Origin: Gonium pectorale
Lineage: Eukaryota; Chlorophyta; Chlorophyceae; Chlamydomonadales; Volvocaceae
Direction: 5' to 3'
Assembly: GCA_001584585.1 (NCBI GenBank)
Contig: LSYV01000037.1
Coordinates: 204,039 to 268,038, forward strand
Length of the DNA stretch: 64,000 bases
Part shown: piece after piece, positions 35,216-46,743 of the stretch
How the letters are laid out: each line of letters opens with the position of its first letter
Numbering within the stretch: the first letter of the stretch is position 1
The notes under the pieces: generated by a model
What the model saw: the letters and a program-made list of their open reading frames with translations, nothing else
What the model was told of the DNA's origin: nothing
The model's database searches: none
Made by a program: the position numbers and the translations under genes

Positions 35216-36782
35216 GTGCGTACACGAGGGCGGAGGTGAGGGGATGGTGCAGCACGATGGCCTGAAGCGGGCACCGATGAGTGAGCACCGCGGGGGCCCC
35301 CACCCTGCCCAGCCTGCCTCTTCAAGGGCTGGTGCGGCCTGCAGCCGGTATGGACTAGCCGGCGCAGCCTGTCTGGAAATAATTCGTCCTTCTTGTTTTC
35401 AGAGTCCCCTTGTTTGAACAAGTGTGCTGTACGTGTTAGCTGTGTGCCGTCCGTCGTGCCATCGCGAGTCACGAGTAGCTGGCGAGTGGACTGTCCAATG
35501 TGCTCGTGAGATCAGTGTTGGGCGGGACACCCGTGCGTCCCGTGTGTTGTTCGGTGCGTGTTTGTGCCCAGGCAGGTGAGAGCTCTCTACTATTTTTGCA
35601 GACGCGCGAATGCGCAAAACGTGCTGGCATCGTCTAGTTGCCAAGGCAGATGCGTTCACCGGGTTTGCTCTCTGACATGTTGAGGCCACGATTGTGCCAA
35701 GATGTACAATGACCGACAGCCAGCGGGTGTACCAGGGAAGAGGGCGCGTTCAGTACACTGGTGACATGATGGTACATGTCCCAGCCTCGGGAGCCCGCCC
35801 TTGGCCCGCCCTTTGCCGGGTGCGGAGCCTGCTGACAGGGTGATGGCAGTAGTGGGTATGCCCCTTCTGGTAGTGTAGGGCCTGTCCGGTGCCCTTGAGC
35901 TACGCTCGACGTCTTTTTTGTAGGACACCCACGTGACCAAGAAAGTTCCCAACACTAGGGGCAGTTGACTTCTGCATTCTTGATTGACTAAGCATACAAT
36001 GCCTTCCTAAATGGCGAGGACCGCGGAGGCTGGATGTTCACGTGTGTCTGGGTGGATAGGCGGGTGGGTGCTTTAGATAGCGCATCGGCGGGTTTCCGAG
36101 GACGTGTCGGCCCCTCGGCGTCGGTTTGGGCAAGCCTGCAATTGTTACATCATTGTCTTGGTCCTGAAGACTAGAGGGCCGTTACTGCATCTCCTGGACA
36201 CGTGGGTGTTGCGCATTGGGCGCAGCAGGTGTTTGGTCGTGCTTGGCCATGCAACTGTGCACAGTTGCATTGCGCATAAGCACCCTGTAATAAGCGCCTC
36301 TTGAGATCCATCCCGTGAGGTCCCGAATCGTGTACTGCAGTCCCCTGACAGCCCTGCGCATCCGCTTCAGACGCCCCTGTTATGTGATTGCCAGCCGCCC
36401 AGCCCCTGTGGACCTTACAGCACCCTGTCCAGCATTATACGCACCCTGCTCTCCCACCCGTGCTGCCTTTGCGGGTACATCGGTTGCGGCATTTGGGTGC
36501 GCCTCTTACAAGCAGCCGAGCGGCACGGGTGTATGCAGCCAGCAGGGTTGGGTTCAGACACAGAGACAGATTGTATCATACGAGTAGCTAGGTGAGTGAT
36601 CCATGCCAAGCAGCTGTCAGGTCAGGGGCAAGCCTATTGCCGTCCCGCAACCACATCGGCCACGCGACGGCCTTCCAGCCCTCACCCTCATCGTCGGCCC
36701 TCCTTGCGATTCAGCGTCAAGGGTAAGTGTAACCATACGTTTCCCAGTTTCAAGGCCCTCGAGCTCGCAGCGGCAGACGCTC
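35216..36782. other. Convergent 3' regions (RING gene / GNAT gene)
   Basis: About 1.6 kb between two converging stop codons, with no supported gene. TGTAA motifs lie at 36286-36290 on the plus strand (possible signal for the RING gene, over 1 kb past its stop) and at 36506-36510 on the minus strand (for the GNAT gene). If both are used, the two transcripts end about 220 bp apart without overlapping. Confidence 0.5.
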
Positions 36783-39578
36783 TCACGCGCTCTCGTCCTC
36801 GGTCCGGTCCGCCACCACCGCGTTCCACACGAACACCCCATCGGCCGCCCTCGCCGCACCCGTCACCCCCTGGACCACATCACCAGCCCCACTGCCCGCA
36901 GCTGGCCTCGCGCCGCCACCAGCATCACCCGCCGCCGCCGCCACCCCGCCGCGCGTCAGCACCAAGGGGCAGCCGTTCCGCAGCGGCGGCAGCTCCTTGC
37001 ACATCAGCAGCTGCGACAGCGGACCGGGCAGCAGCCGCAGCCCGCCCTCGTCCACCGGCCGGTAGCCCATGCTCGCGTACAGGGCGGCCGCGGCGGCGTT
37101 GTTGCGCTTCACGTGCAGCCACAGCGACGTATGGCCCCACAGGCGCGCTGCGGGGCCGGGCGGGACGGGACAGCAGGAGGCGCGGTGCACTATTCAACGC
37201 GGAGAGTCATGCAGGAGGTACCGAGAGGGGAGCAGGTGAAAACAGCGGGAAGAAGCGAAGGCTGGCGGAGCGGAGCCGAGGTTTTAGTGTGACCCTGTAC
37301 CCCGTACCGCAGCCTAGGCGCCTGCCATACAAGGTCAGGGCGGCCCCTCCTTTCCCCCCCATCCCCTCAGTCTTGCTAACGACCAAGATTGTAGCACTAA
37401 GAACAAGATCGATCAAATGGTTTGAGATACTGTGGCCGCGCTGGCGTCCTGGCGTTCGTCCCCATCTCTTGATTACCCCCTTCCCTCCACCCCGATCCTC
37501 ATTCATAGGAGGCCGCCACAGCGGAATGCCCTCCCCTTCCCTCCTTTGCTCACCCACGCGCTCGCACTCCCCGAGCAGCCGCTTGGCGAGGCCCCGGCGG
37601 CGGTGCGCGGGCAGCACTGACATGTTGCTCACGTACAGCCTGAAGGGCTTGTTGCTGGGGAAGGGAGGCGGCAGCAGGGCCTCCGGCTGCAAGAGAGACA
37701 GCGTCGCACAAGCCACAGCGCCGCCGTCCCCGCCGCCGCTGCCGTTGGTACCGTTGCCGTTGCCGTTGCCGTCCGAGGGGGAGGGTGCATGCTCCTTGGT
37801 TTCCCGCTTCGCCGCCACCAGAACCATGAATTGGCGGGTCCGCCGCCAGCGCTGCACGGCCCGCCTGGTGGGAAGGGTGGACAGGCCGGCCCCGGGGGCA
37901 GTACGCGCGATCAGACAACGCACATCGCATTCCGGCCAGGCGTGGACACGGTCGGGGAAGGTCTCGCGTGCGACGTGGGGTGCAGGAGGGCCAAGCCACC
38001 TGCAGGGCTGTGGCCCCGTGAAGCCCGCGAGTGGTGTGTTGCACGTCGCCTTCCGTAGAAGAAACCAGAGGGGAGCCTGCAGCGCAAGTACACAGCGAAC
38101 CGCGAGAGAGTCGCCCCGACCTGTAGACCCTGGCAGGATGCATCCCCGCTGCTGCACAAGGGTAGGAAGCCCATGAAGCGCCAGGTGCAACTGTTGTCCT
38201 CGCCCCCGGCCCCGCTAAATGCGGTCGGGCGTCCCGCCCACACGCGCACACGTGCTTGCTCAGCGGCGCCCCGCGCCCCTGGGGTACCGTATCCGAGTGT
38301 GCTCTTACTCTTCTTGCGGCGTGAGCTGAGTGGGGAAGCGCGCCGGCTCGCCCCGCAAGGCCGCCAGTTGCGCCCGCAGGCGCTGGACGTACTGCCGCAA
38401 CCGGAACTCCCGGTGCTCCCGCTGCGCCTGCGTTCGCCAATCGAAATTGCGTGTGCAGAGGGCAGTCAAGATGGGACAGGCGCGGGGCGGCTTGGAGGGG
38501 TTTGTCCACCGCCGCAAGCCGGAGCCTGCGGCCATGCAAGGTGCCTCCCATCCGTGTGGCCCGTTCGTTCGTTCGTTCGTTCGTTCGTTCGTTCGTTCGT
38601 TCGTTCGTTCGTTCGTGGCCCCTTGCAAGCTCTGCAGGGGATCACCTGGCATGGCGCTCACGATTCAAGTTCTATCCACACGCGGGGCGACAACGGGCAT
38701 GCTTTCACCTCAGTCAGAGGGTACGGCATCCATCGCGCGAGCGCATGTGGTGACTGTACTCCGGCCGGGGTGCCCCGCCAGCTGCAAGCCCCATCTAGCC
38801 CCGCCACCGATGGCCGTATTCTCCTGAAGCCCCCGAAGATACCAGCCGACAAACGACAAACCAGGTCCCGGTCGCAGGCTGGGCCTTTCACGGATGGCCG
38901 TCAGCCAGCGCCATCATCATGTCGGGGTGTGCAGTACGACCGCATCACTCCGGGAATCAGACAAGGCTGAGTGAACTTGTGCCCTGACCGGAGCCCATTG
39001 CGCTCACCTGCCGCTTGGCCTCCAACGCGTCCACAATCTTCACCGCCATACCCTCCTCGATGACGTTGGCGTACCGACTCTCGAGCCGGTCCAGCGCCTC
39101 CGACTCAACGCCCGGGAAGTTCCCGCGGCCGAAGGCCTAGGTCGGTCCCATGGGTCAGGGCAGCGGAGCAGTCGGGAGCAAGGGTAAAGGAGCGAATGAC
39201 GGGTTCCAGGGGCTGGCAGGCATTATGTGGCCGTGCTGGGCCAGGCGCACGGAGCGTGGCCGCACCCCAACTTGCGCAGCCACAGTTGTCGTTGGGGAGT
39301 TGTCCCGCTCGGAAACCCAAGTATTATCGCCTACGAGCATGCCAACTTGAGAGCGCCCCATGCCCCCGCCTCACCTCCGCACACACGATGGCCAGTCCCT
39401 TGGCGTCCCGGACCGTGCCCCGCCGGACGACGTATTGTTCATGCGAGGGGCCTGATGTCGATGGGCCATCCCCCACTGCCTTTGTAATGAGGAAGGCACG
39501 CGCTCGTGGTAGTGGCTGCGACGCCCGAGACGGCCGTTGGGCAAACACTAATTGGTGTTGGATCACGTTGTGCAACAT
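36783..39578 (-). CDS. GNAT-family N-acetyltransferase, probably plastid
   Basis: Predicted acetyl-CoA-dependent N-acetyltransferase. Five exons join in phase: 39578-39375, 39136-39008, 38427-38309, 37864-37554 and 37147-36783, giving 375 residues. The core shows VACATLSLLQP, LYVSNMSVLPAHRRRGLAKR with the acetyl-CoA pyrophosphate motif RRRGLA (about 239-244), then SLWLHVKRNNAAAAALYASMGY, the typical motif B end. The first ~45 residues (MLHNVIQHQLVFAQRPSR...) are basic and hydroxylated, like a chloroplast transit peptide. Residues 175-200 form a Gly/Asn-rich insert. A long Ala/Gly tail follows the domain. Plant plastid GNATs acetylate N-termini and lysines; the substrate here is unknown. The intron between exons 2 and 3 has a GTTC microsatellite. 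Confidence 0.9.
38562..38616. repeat. (CGTT)n microsatellite
   Basis: About 13 uninterrupted copies of the tetranucleotide CGTT in the second intron of the GNAT gene. An uninterrupted run this long is likely to vary in length between strains. Confidence 0.98.
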
Positions 39579-39758
39579 GTTGTTTGAGATGGCTGCAGAT
39601 AGGCACCATTGCCCTTTCCGAGGGCGAATGTGTCGGTTGTTGCCGTGGGTTCGTTGGGACGACTGTCACTCCTGCATCCTACCTTCCTCTAGCTTTACAA
39701 CTGCACCTCGGTACGCCTTTTTGTTTACTGTCCAGCTAGCAGCCACATTCCAACGCAA
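39579..39758. promoter_or_regulatory. Divergent promoter, GNAT / NlpC-P60 gene
   Basis: 180 bp separate the start codons of two genes transcribed away from each other. The sequence is less GC-rich than the surroundings. No specific element was recognised. Confidence 0.5.
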
Positions 39759-41899
39759 ATGCAGGCTTCCATCGGTGAGGCGACGAGCACCGAGAGCGAC
39801 TCGGTCAGCCTCCAGAACGCGTTCGCTGAGTTCTTAAAAATGAGGCATCAGGTGAAAGCCATATCTAGTACAGATCTGGCGAGTTCCCGACCAGATGGCA
39901 TGCGTATAGCCCTACCTGTACATGTCAACGTACCCGACCCTTACCCACTTTGATGGATCCGGTGGCCACGGTGGCGCACGACTGCGCACGACATTCAGCT
40001 GTCAGCCCTGCAGAGTGTGCCCTGCACCCAACCAGGCCTCAACCGCGTCCGATCCGGTATGCCTCGCCACAGGGTGCAAAGAGCAGCAGCAGTGGCACAC
40101 GCCGGAAGTGCAAGGAAGGCGCCGCTACAGCCCCCAAACCGCCCCCGACGGATGAGCAAAAGGCTCACCTGCGGGCCCTCTTCGTAGACACCGCGCGCAG
40201 CTTTGTGGGTGCGTAGGGTTACGCCAACGGCACGGTATGATAGTGCTGCAAACCTCTCGACGGTCACCTATCGGATAGCCTTAAATTTGCGCTAGCTGGC
40301 TGACACTATGGGCGCGCGCCGGCCCGGTGGAACGGCCCGGCCCAGCGGAACTTCACGTTCGCCTTTGCCCCAGGCTCCTTCTGTGCCCGCTGTGCACGAT
40401 ACCGTCGGCTGCTCCTCCTCCCCGCCGCAGGTGTTCCCTACGCTCGCAAGCACCATGAACCCCACCACTGCGCGTGCGAGGGCTGCGTCGCGTCGGGCCG
40501 GCAGCTGTACCGCGAGCCGCTGTTCCTGGACTGCTGCGGCCTGGTGCGTCGCGTGGTCCGGCGGCTGCAGCGGCAGCTGGGCTTCAGGCTGGGACCCTGG
40601 AACCAGGCATACCAGGTGCGCTGCGAGGCACCCGAGGTAGCTGCTGCGCGGGCCGGGCCGGGCAGGGCCGGGCAGGGAGGGAGCGCATGCAACGGTCGGG
40701 TGTCGTAAGGAGCTGGCCGGGGGGGGAGGGGCTTGTCTCGGTGGTATGAGGCATTGTGTCTTGCACGCATCGCTGGGGCACTTGGGCGACGTGCACATGA
40801 GCAGCTTTGGGTTAGGCAAAGTGCATCGGTGGAGCTCATGTCGGCTGTCCTTACGTGCTGTCCTAATTGTGGCCCGTGACGAATGTATGAGTTAGCCCAT
40901 GGCCATGCCGCCCGCGTCGCGCCAACCCCCGTGCCGCCTTTGCGCGTCAGTACGACACACTGCCGTTGCGGTTGGAGAGCGCCGACCAGCTCAAGCCCGG
41001 AGACTTGATCTTCTACAGCGGCACCTACCTGCAGCCCGGCTCCAAGCGGCACGCGTTCGACATTACCCACGTCGAGGTGTTCGTCGGCGGAGCCACCGGC
41101 GAGGCGACCATAGGTGGGGGGGGAGGGAGTTTGGGGTCGGGGCGCGCGACCCTGCACGATGCGTGCGCCGGGTCTGGTGTTTTCGTGCAAATGCATTTAT
41201 CTATTACTGTGTTCGAATGAGAGGACAATATTCCGGTACGTGCAATCACTGGACATGCGTGCGCGCACACCGCTATGGGCCGTTCCTCGCGTGGTGTGCT
41301 TTTCCGGCACCGGCATGTTGCATACCGCTACACGGGTGCGAACATGGCGAAGATCCGAGAAGTTACCATTCAGAGCCTCCTACCAGTAACCGGACACACA
41401 TTCACCTGCTGGTCCCATGCACGTGGCCCATACGGGCATCGCTGCACTGATGCCTCCGCCTCCTTGCTCCCTCCTCCGTCAGCCCCGTCTCTGACCCGCT
41501 GCCCTGCCCTTGCCTGCCTCAGGGTCGCGCGAGCGCTACAAGTGGGTAATGGAATACCCCAGCTTTAAGTTCACGCCGTCCCGCTGGAAGCTCATCACGC
41601 ATCATTTCTGCAGCATAGACACGTGGCTCGATGGCGTTTGTGTGCCGCGGCACCCTGAGATGTGGAGGCGGCGGCGCCACACGGCTGCCGGTACTGCGCC
41701 GTCTGCAGCCATAGCCGGCGCAGGCGCTCCTGCGGCCGCGTTGCCGTGGGACGCGCGAAAGTACTCGATTTTCGGGGCTGTGGGGTTGGATGCGGAGCCG
41801 GAGGCTGACGACGGCGACGAGGAGCAGAGCGACGGGGCGGATGCTATGCCGGACTGGGCCGCTCCTGCTGCTGCTGCGGGCACGTGCGGCCACGTGTAA
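39759..41899 (+). CDS. NlpC/P60-fold (papain-like) protein
   Basis: Small protein with an NlpC/P60-type cysteine peptidase or amidase fold. Five exons join in phase: 39759-39851, 40073-40208, 40431-40615, 40951-41113 and 41523-41899, giving 317 residues. The family signature is clear: FLDCCGLV (catalytic Cys at about 111, in the position of DCSGLV), then QLKPGDLIFYSG (152-162), then THVEVFVGG with the likely catalytic His at 178. Before the Cys lies a His/Cys-rich stretch (HHEPHHCACEGC) that might bind metal. The C-terminal ~80 residues are acidic and Ala-rich. No signal or transit peptide is evident, so it may be cytosolic. Bacterial members cut peptidoglycan peptides; the role in an alga is unknown. 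The 5' end is less sure because exon 2's acceptor was chosen by phase. Confidence 0.85.
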
Positions 41900-42499
41900 T
41901 CTGGTGACGGCACCACGCCGTGAAGGACAGGGAAGACTATCCAAGACTATGCAGTAGTCATGATTTGCCTCCCAAGGCATGCCCACGTATTTCGGAACCG
42001 AGGATATGCCTTCGCTCGCAAGAGTTTACATAGATCATGTAACCTGCTGGGTAGGGCACCGCTTCCGTCACATTAACTGCTGCTTAACCTCAAACCATCC
42101 CAATCCATATGACCTACACAGCCAAAACCGCATGCAGCCAGTTGTCCGACACAACGTAACGAGGACCCAACGGTCCATCCACACGCTTGCACATTGTTGA
42201 AGTACCAGTGCAAGATGTATGCCGATACCAAACACCGTACCAACAAATGCGCCATACAAGCTACGCGACCATGACAGCTTGATTAGTTGCCTCCCAACAC
42301 ATGACCACCTGCTCCTGGCAAACCAAGCTGCGTTCCTGGCCTAAATGGCGGATGGCTAGTAATCACCAGGCATGTTGTACAATGCTCCTGCATTACAGCC
42401 GCTGTCATGGCATAGCCATTCCTCGCACAGCGCGGCATGTTGGCCCGCCAGCGCTTGTCTCATGAAAAGCCGCACACGCTGAAGACTCCCTTGGAATCT
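41900..42499. other. Convergent 3' regions
   Basis: 600 bp between two converging stop codons. TGTAA lies at 42038-42042 (plus) and 42026-42030 (minus), so both genes could use poly(A) signals within 20 bp of each other and their transcripts would overlap tail to tail. No gene was seen. Confidence 0.5.
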
Positions 42500-45400
42500 T
42501 CACTTCGCCTGCAGCAGGGAATCAAACTCGGTAAGAAGGCCATGAGGGAGCCTGAAGGATTCGGACACTTACACGGGCAGTGACCAGTGAGGTATGCGTA
42601 GTGCTCAGACTACACCTGCCCATCCAAGCAGCCCTTCCCCACTAGTTGCGATGGCAAACACGTGTCCGGCATATGGTAGGCTCGTCGATCAGCCCGGTAG
42701 ACTGCTAGAAGGCGCGCTATGCCCGCGACACACACGTGACACGTCCCACGTTCAACGCATCAAGCATGTACCCTGTAACCATCAGCCCAGCGGCAGCAGA
42801 GACCGCGCACCTGCTCCGAGCCGTTCTGGGCGTCGGCTGCCGTGTGGCCAGGCTTCGCAGATCCATTGGCCGCCCGCGGGCTGGCCCCCGCTGCCGCTCC
42901 CGACTCTGACAGCGGGCCAGCCGCCGCGGCGTCCGACTCCAGGCCCCGAGTCCTGCTGCCCAGGTGGTCCCCGCTCCCACCGGTCGCTGAAGCTACGTCT
43001 CCGCCCGCCTCCCCATCCATGCTAAGAGCTGCAGTGCAAGAGCAGGGAAGGGCGGGCCCAACGGGCAAAATAGTGGAGGTCTGCGAGGGTCCGACCAACC
43101 TGCAGGCTTTCTGTAAGGCACATCTCAATCACCATGGAGGCGAAGACGCACTTACCGGCTGCATGGACCGGCTCATTGTTCGGCCGCCGCGGAGCGTCTC
43201 CGAAGCTCGCCAGCCTGCCGAGCGGTCGGCTGCCCGGCCGCTCGCTTCGGCTCCGGACCGGCCGGCTGGGTGCCTCCGCGGCTTCTGCGGCGCGCGCCTG
43301 CGCGGCGAGCTCCGTGAGCCCCAGGCTGGCGAGCAAGCGCCTCTCCGACTCGGAGCCCTTCCACCGCAGCGGCCGAGAGAACCTGCGAGTTTCGGGACGG
43401 GCGAGACCATGAGTATGTACTCACAGTCACGGCGTCTACATGGCCATGCTGGCATGCAGCGTTTTTAGGATTCGCACTTAAGCGCACTCCGCATGGCGGA
43501 CGGCAACCAAAGGGCAACCCATGCAGAGAGCAGCACTATTGCAAACTCACTTGAAGGCGGGCATGTAGCCGGCACGCCCGTCGCCCTGCCCAACGGCATC
43601 CGCTGCCTCGGGTCCTCCGGGCAGTGACGGGATCGGAATGCCGGTGTTAGCCACCACGACCCCGTCCACCAGCGTGCCTGTCACGTGGCGCCGAAGCTGA
43701 GCCCACGCCGCAGCCACCTGCTCTTCCGGTAGGGCCGCTTGGACCAATCCCGGGAGGGGCAAGAGGGCCGAGCCGGGCGGCAGAAGCGGCTGGAGAGCCT
43801 TCGCGACAGTGCTGCGCAGCTCTTCAGGTGGCAGGTGCAGGAGCGACGCCTCTGACGCATGGGCCACGGCCGCGTCGCCGCTGCCGACGGGCTGCGCCGC
43901 GGGACCGACAGACTGCGTGGAGTGGTAGGGGTGCGAAGTGCTGGCTCCCTGCGCCGCGTCGCGAGGGCTGGGCAGCGAGCTGCCGGGCGACTGCGCGGCC
44001 GAAGCGGCTGCAGTCGCAGCCTGCGCAGCGCCCGAGCTGAAGGCACCCGGCCCCATCGCACCGCTGTTGCCGCCCTGCGGGCCTGCCGCCGGGGACTGTG
44101 GGCCACTGGCGGACGGCCCAGCTGCGACGCCCGCTCCCGCCGCTGCCCCCGCCCCTGATCCGCCGGCCGCCGCTCCGGCTGCCCCCGACCCGGCCCCTGC
44201 TGCCGCCGGCGCGGCGGCAAAGTTTCCAAAGTCATCATCGTCGTCGTCTGCGTTGCTCCGGTGGCTCGCAAAGCTGCCAAAGTCGTCGTCCGGGTGGACC
44301 GACCCGGGGCCGCTGACGGCCACGGCCGAGGGGGGCTGCGTGGAGGGCGCAAAGTCCGACTGGGAGGTGATGTCGGAGGTGAAGTCGCCAAAGTCGTCGT
44401 CGGCGCCAGCGGCTGCCGCGTAGGAGGAGGTGGCCATTTGCGAGGGGGCGCGCCAGACGCTGCTGCCCACCACAGAGCCGTAGTCGCCCACGTCGTCGTC
44501 ACCCCCGGCGCGGCTGCCGACCGAGGCCAGCGAGGCCACGGACTTGCGGCCACCTCCTGCGGCACAAAAGTGAGGCGGGCGGGCACGTAAGCGTGGTTCA
44601 CCGCGGGGCCTGTCGTGTTACCCTGTTGCAAGGCAGGTCTCCNNNNNNNNNNNNNNNNNNNNACATGCAGCTGGGGCTATTACTGCGGACGGGACCTCCA
44701 CCAAAGGTGATACCGCTCCTGCAAGATAGGCTTGTCTTGCGATGTTCACACTCGCCCGTTCATGCCTGCCGAGCGCCGACCTTTAGCCTCTTCAGGCTCC
44801 CCATTCGAGCTACAAACCTAAAGCACATAACGCGCCGCGCGCCACATGGCCACGCCGCATAGAGCGTCCTCAACACCGCCGCGGTCATGCTGCCGGGCGC
44901 ACCTGCCCGCGAGGGCGCGACGCTGGGCGGCGGAGACGCGTGGAAGTCGCTGAAGTCCCCGCCGAAGCTGCCCGGCTCCGAGGCAGTGGTGCTCGCCGGC
45001 GCCGCATGAAACGGCGCGCCCGCTGACAGCGCGCCGAAGGCGGGGCGCGAGGAGAAGCCGCTGCTGTAGTGTGAATGGCGGTGCGAGGAGGGCGAGCTGG
45101 AGCTCGATGCGCCGGGCCCGCCGGCGCGAGCGGCAGCGGCCGCTGAGGCCGATGGCGGCGGCAGGACGGAGGACGAAGCGCCGGCTGCGCCTAGGCCACC
45201 GCCAGGCATGAAGCGCGACGCGGACGTGAAGTCCGCAAAGTCGCCGAACGCGTCCTCCTCCTCCACCACCTCGCGGTCCGAATCGACCGGCCGCTCGTCG
45301 CCTGCCTCCCCGTCGGAACCCGGCACATTGCTGTCGCAGCCGCCGTCGGCGCTTGACGCGGCACACACCTCCCCGTCGCTGCGATGCAGCGAGTCTTCGT

Positions 45401-46061
45401 CCTGCCCATCGTTGCCCCCCTCCGACATCCTGCTGCTGGTCGGCTCACTGCCCGAGTTCACCTGCATCGAGTCCCCGCCACCATCCATGGTATCGTCCAC
45501 TGTGCCCGTCGCAGCCCCGGACGGGGCCACGGATGCCGCGCGGGGCGAGTCCAAGGACTCGCGAGAAGGGCTACCGTCGGGGGAAGGTAAGGGGGCGGCT
45601 TGGGTTCGCTGCTGCTGGAGCTCGGGCACTGGCTCGTTGCCGTGCAGCGCTAAGGGGACCGACACAATGGAAGGCGCATCCGTAGAAGCAGGTGGAACAG
45701 TAGCGGCGCCTGCCTCGGCCGACGCGACTACCTCCGCGCCAGGGTCCTCCGGCTGGGCAGCAGCGGGCGGTGTTGGCGGAATTTCATCACCGAGCAGGTC
45801 CAGGGTGTCCGCTCGAGCGGCGCACTCGCTGGGACGGGGTGCTGGCACGGCCCCAGAGAAGGCATCTCCCATCCCGTCGCCGCTGAGCAAATCCATCCCG
45901 TCGTAAGGCTGAGCGACCGTGCCGCTTCCGAATGCGCAGGCGGGCAGGTCGGCAGCCGGGAGTAGGTCATCTCCTGCTGTTGCTCGGTCGCTCTGCGGGG
46001 CTGCGCTGCCTGAGAGCAGGTCAAGTCCCCCTTCGCCCGCCCCGTCCACCGTAGAAGTCAT
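42500..46061 (-). CDS. DFGDF-motif protein, synergin/aftiphilin-like
   Basis: Long, mostly disordered protein with repeated acidic-aromatic motifs: DAFGDFADF, GGDFSDF, DDDFGDF, DDDFGSF and DDDFGNF, plus LDLL-type boxes (GLDLLSG, MDLLSG, LDLLGDE). In animals, DFGDF and LLDLL-like motifs in gamma-synergin and aftiphilin bind clathrin adaptors and clathrin. A conserved C-terminal piece follows: FSRPLRWKGSESERRLLASL. Exons on the minus strand are 46061 to about 44870, about 44554-43551, 43382-43156, 43028-42811 and a last one ending at the TGA 42500-42502 (TEFDSLLQAK). The phase across the first intron, which contains the 20-N assembly gap, does not close, and neither does the join to the last exon. 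At least one small exon is probably missing. A role in clathrin-dependent trafficking is inference. Confidence 0.7.
44643..44662. other. Assembly gap (20 N)
   Basis: A run of 20 Ns inside the first intron of the synergin-like gene. Its real length is unknown, and a small exon could be lost here, which would explain the phase mismatch between the two large exons. Confidence 0.99.
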
Positions 46062-46743
46062 CGCTTAGCTGTGCGAGCCCCGAGGTGGCGTTGAACCAGG
46101 CCACAGGCTGCTATGTGAAGAGAGCACTGATCGGCATTCAGACAGCTATTAAAGGTGTCCTTGCTAAGCCCGCCTCGAGCGGGCGGTCAGAGTGCCCGAG
46201 GTCTCTGTGCTAGCACTAAGGCACATCAGGCAGCAGACATATCCAGCAGTACAGGTGCCAGGGAGCCAAGGCGGGTACAGCCCGGCAAAGCAAAAACGGC
46301 AAGTCATTGCCGTATACGTTGAAAAAGCAGCTGTCCTAGTGGCCCTCCATTCGACTTTGATTACCCTTCTGCACTTGCATCAGCCCGAACACAGCAGGGT
46401 ATCAGGAATGCATGGACCAGACTGTTGAGTTTGAAGGTTGCCCTGCAGCTTGACGGCCTCTGTCTGGACCGCCTGGCGTTCATGTAAGATGCTGGAGGAT
46501 ATGGGCTGGGCTTGTATTTCGCCGTTTCCGCACACAATGTTGGGCCGAGGTAGTAGCATCGTTGACTACTTTGTCTACAGGACCGGGATAATATGTTAAC
46601 TGTATGGCCAATGTCAAAGGCAATGCCAGTGGTTCCCCGTCTCAGAACGGTTCCGCTGCTCCCGCTGCAGGTTGACTGCTGACGACATCCTCAAAGTGGT
46701 TTCCTCTCAATGCCTCAATGAACAGTAGTGGCAGCGTTGGGCG
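46062..46743. promoter_or_regulatory. Divergent intergenic region
   Basis: 682 bp between two start codons pointing away from each other, holding the promoters and 5' UTRs of the synergin-like gene and the giant repeat protein. An in-frame TAG lies 16-18 bp upstream of the ATG at 46744, supporting that start. No specific regulatory site was recognised. Confidence 0.55.

Noticed and set aside
36596..38176. 526-codon plus-strand open frame
   Set aside because: It lies opposite the GNAT exons and introns and has the Pro/Arg/Ser-rich composition of an antisense shadow in GC-rich DNA. The minus-strand model is phase-consistent and has a recognised domain.
43938..44423. Plus-strand Pro/Ala-rich frame of 161 codons
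   Set aside because: Antisense shadow of the Ala/Gly-rich exon of the synergin-like gene.
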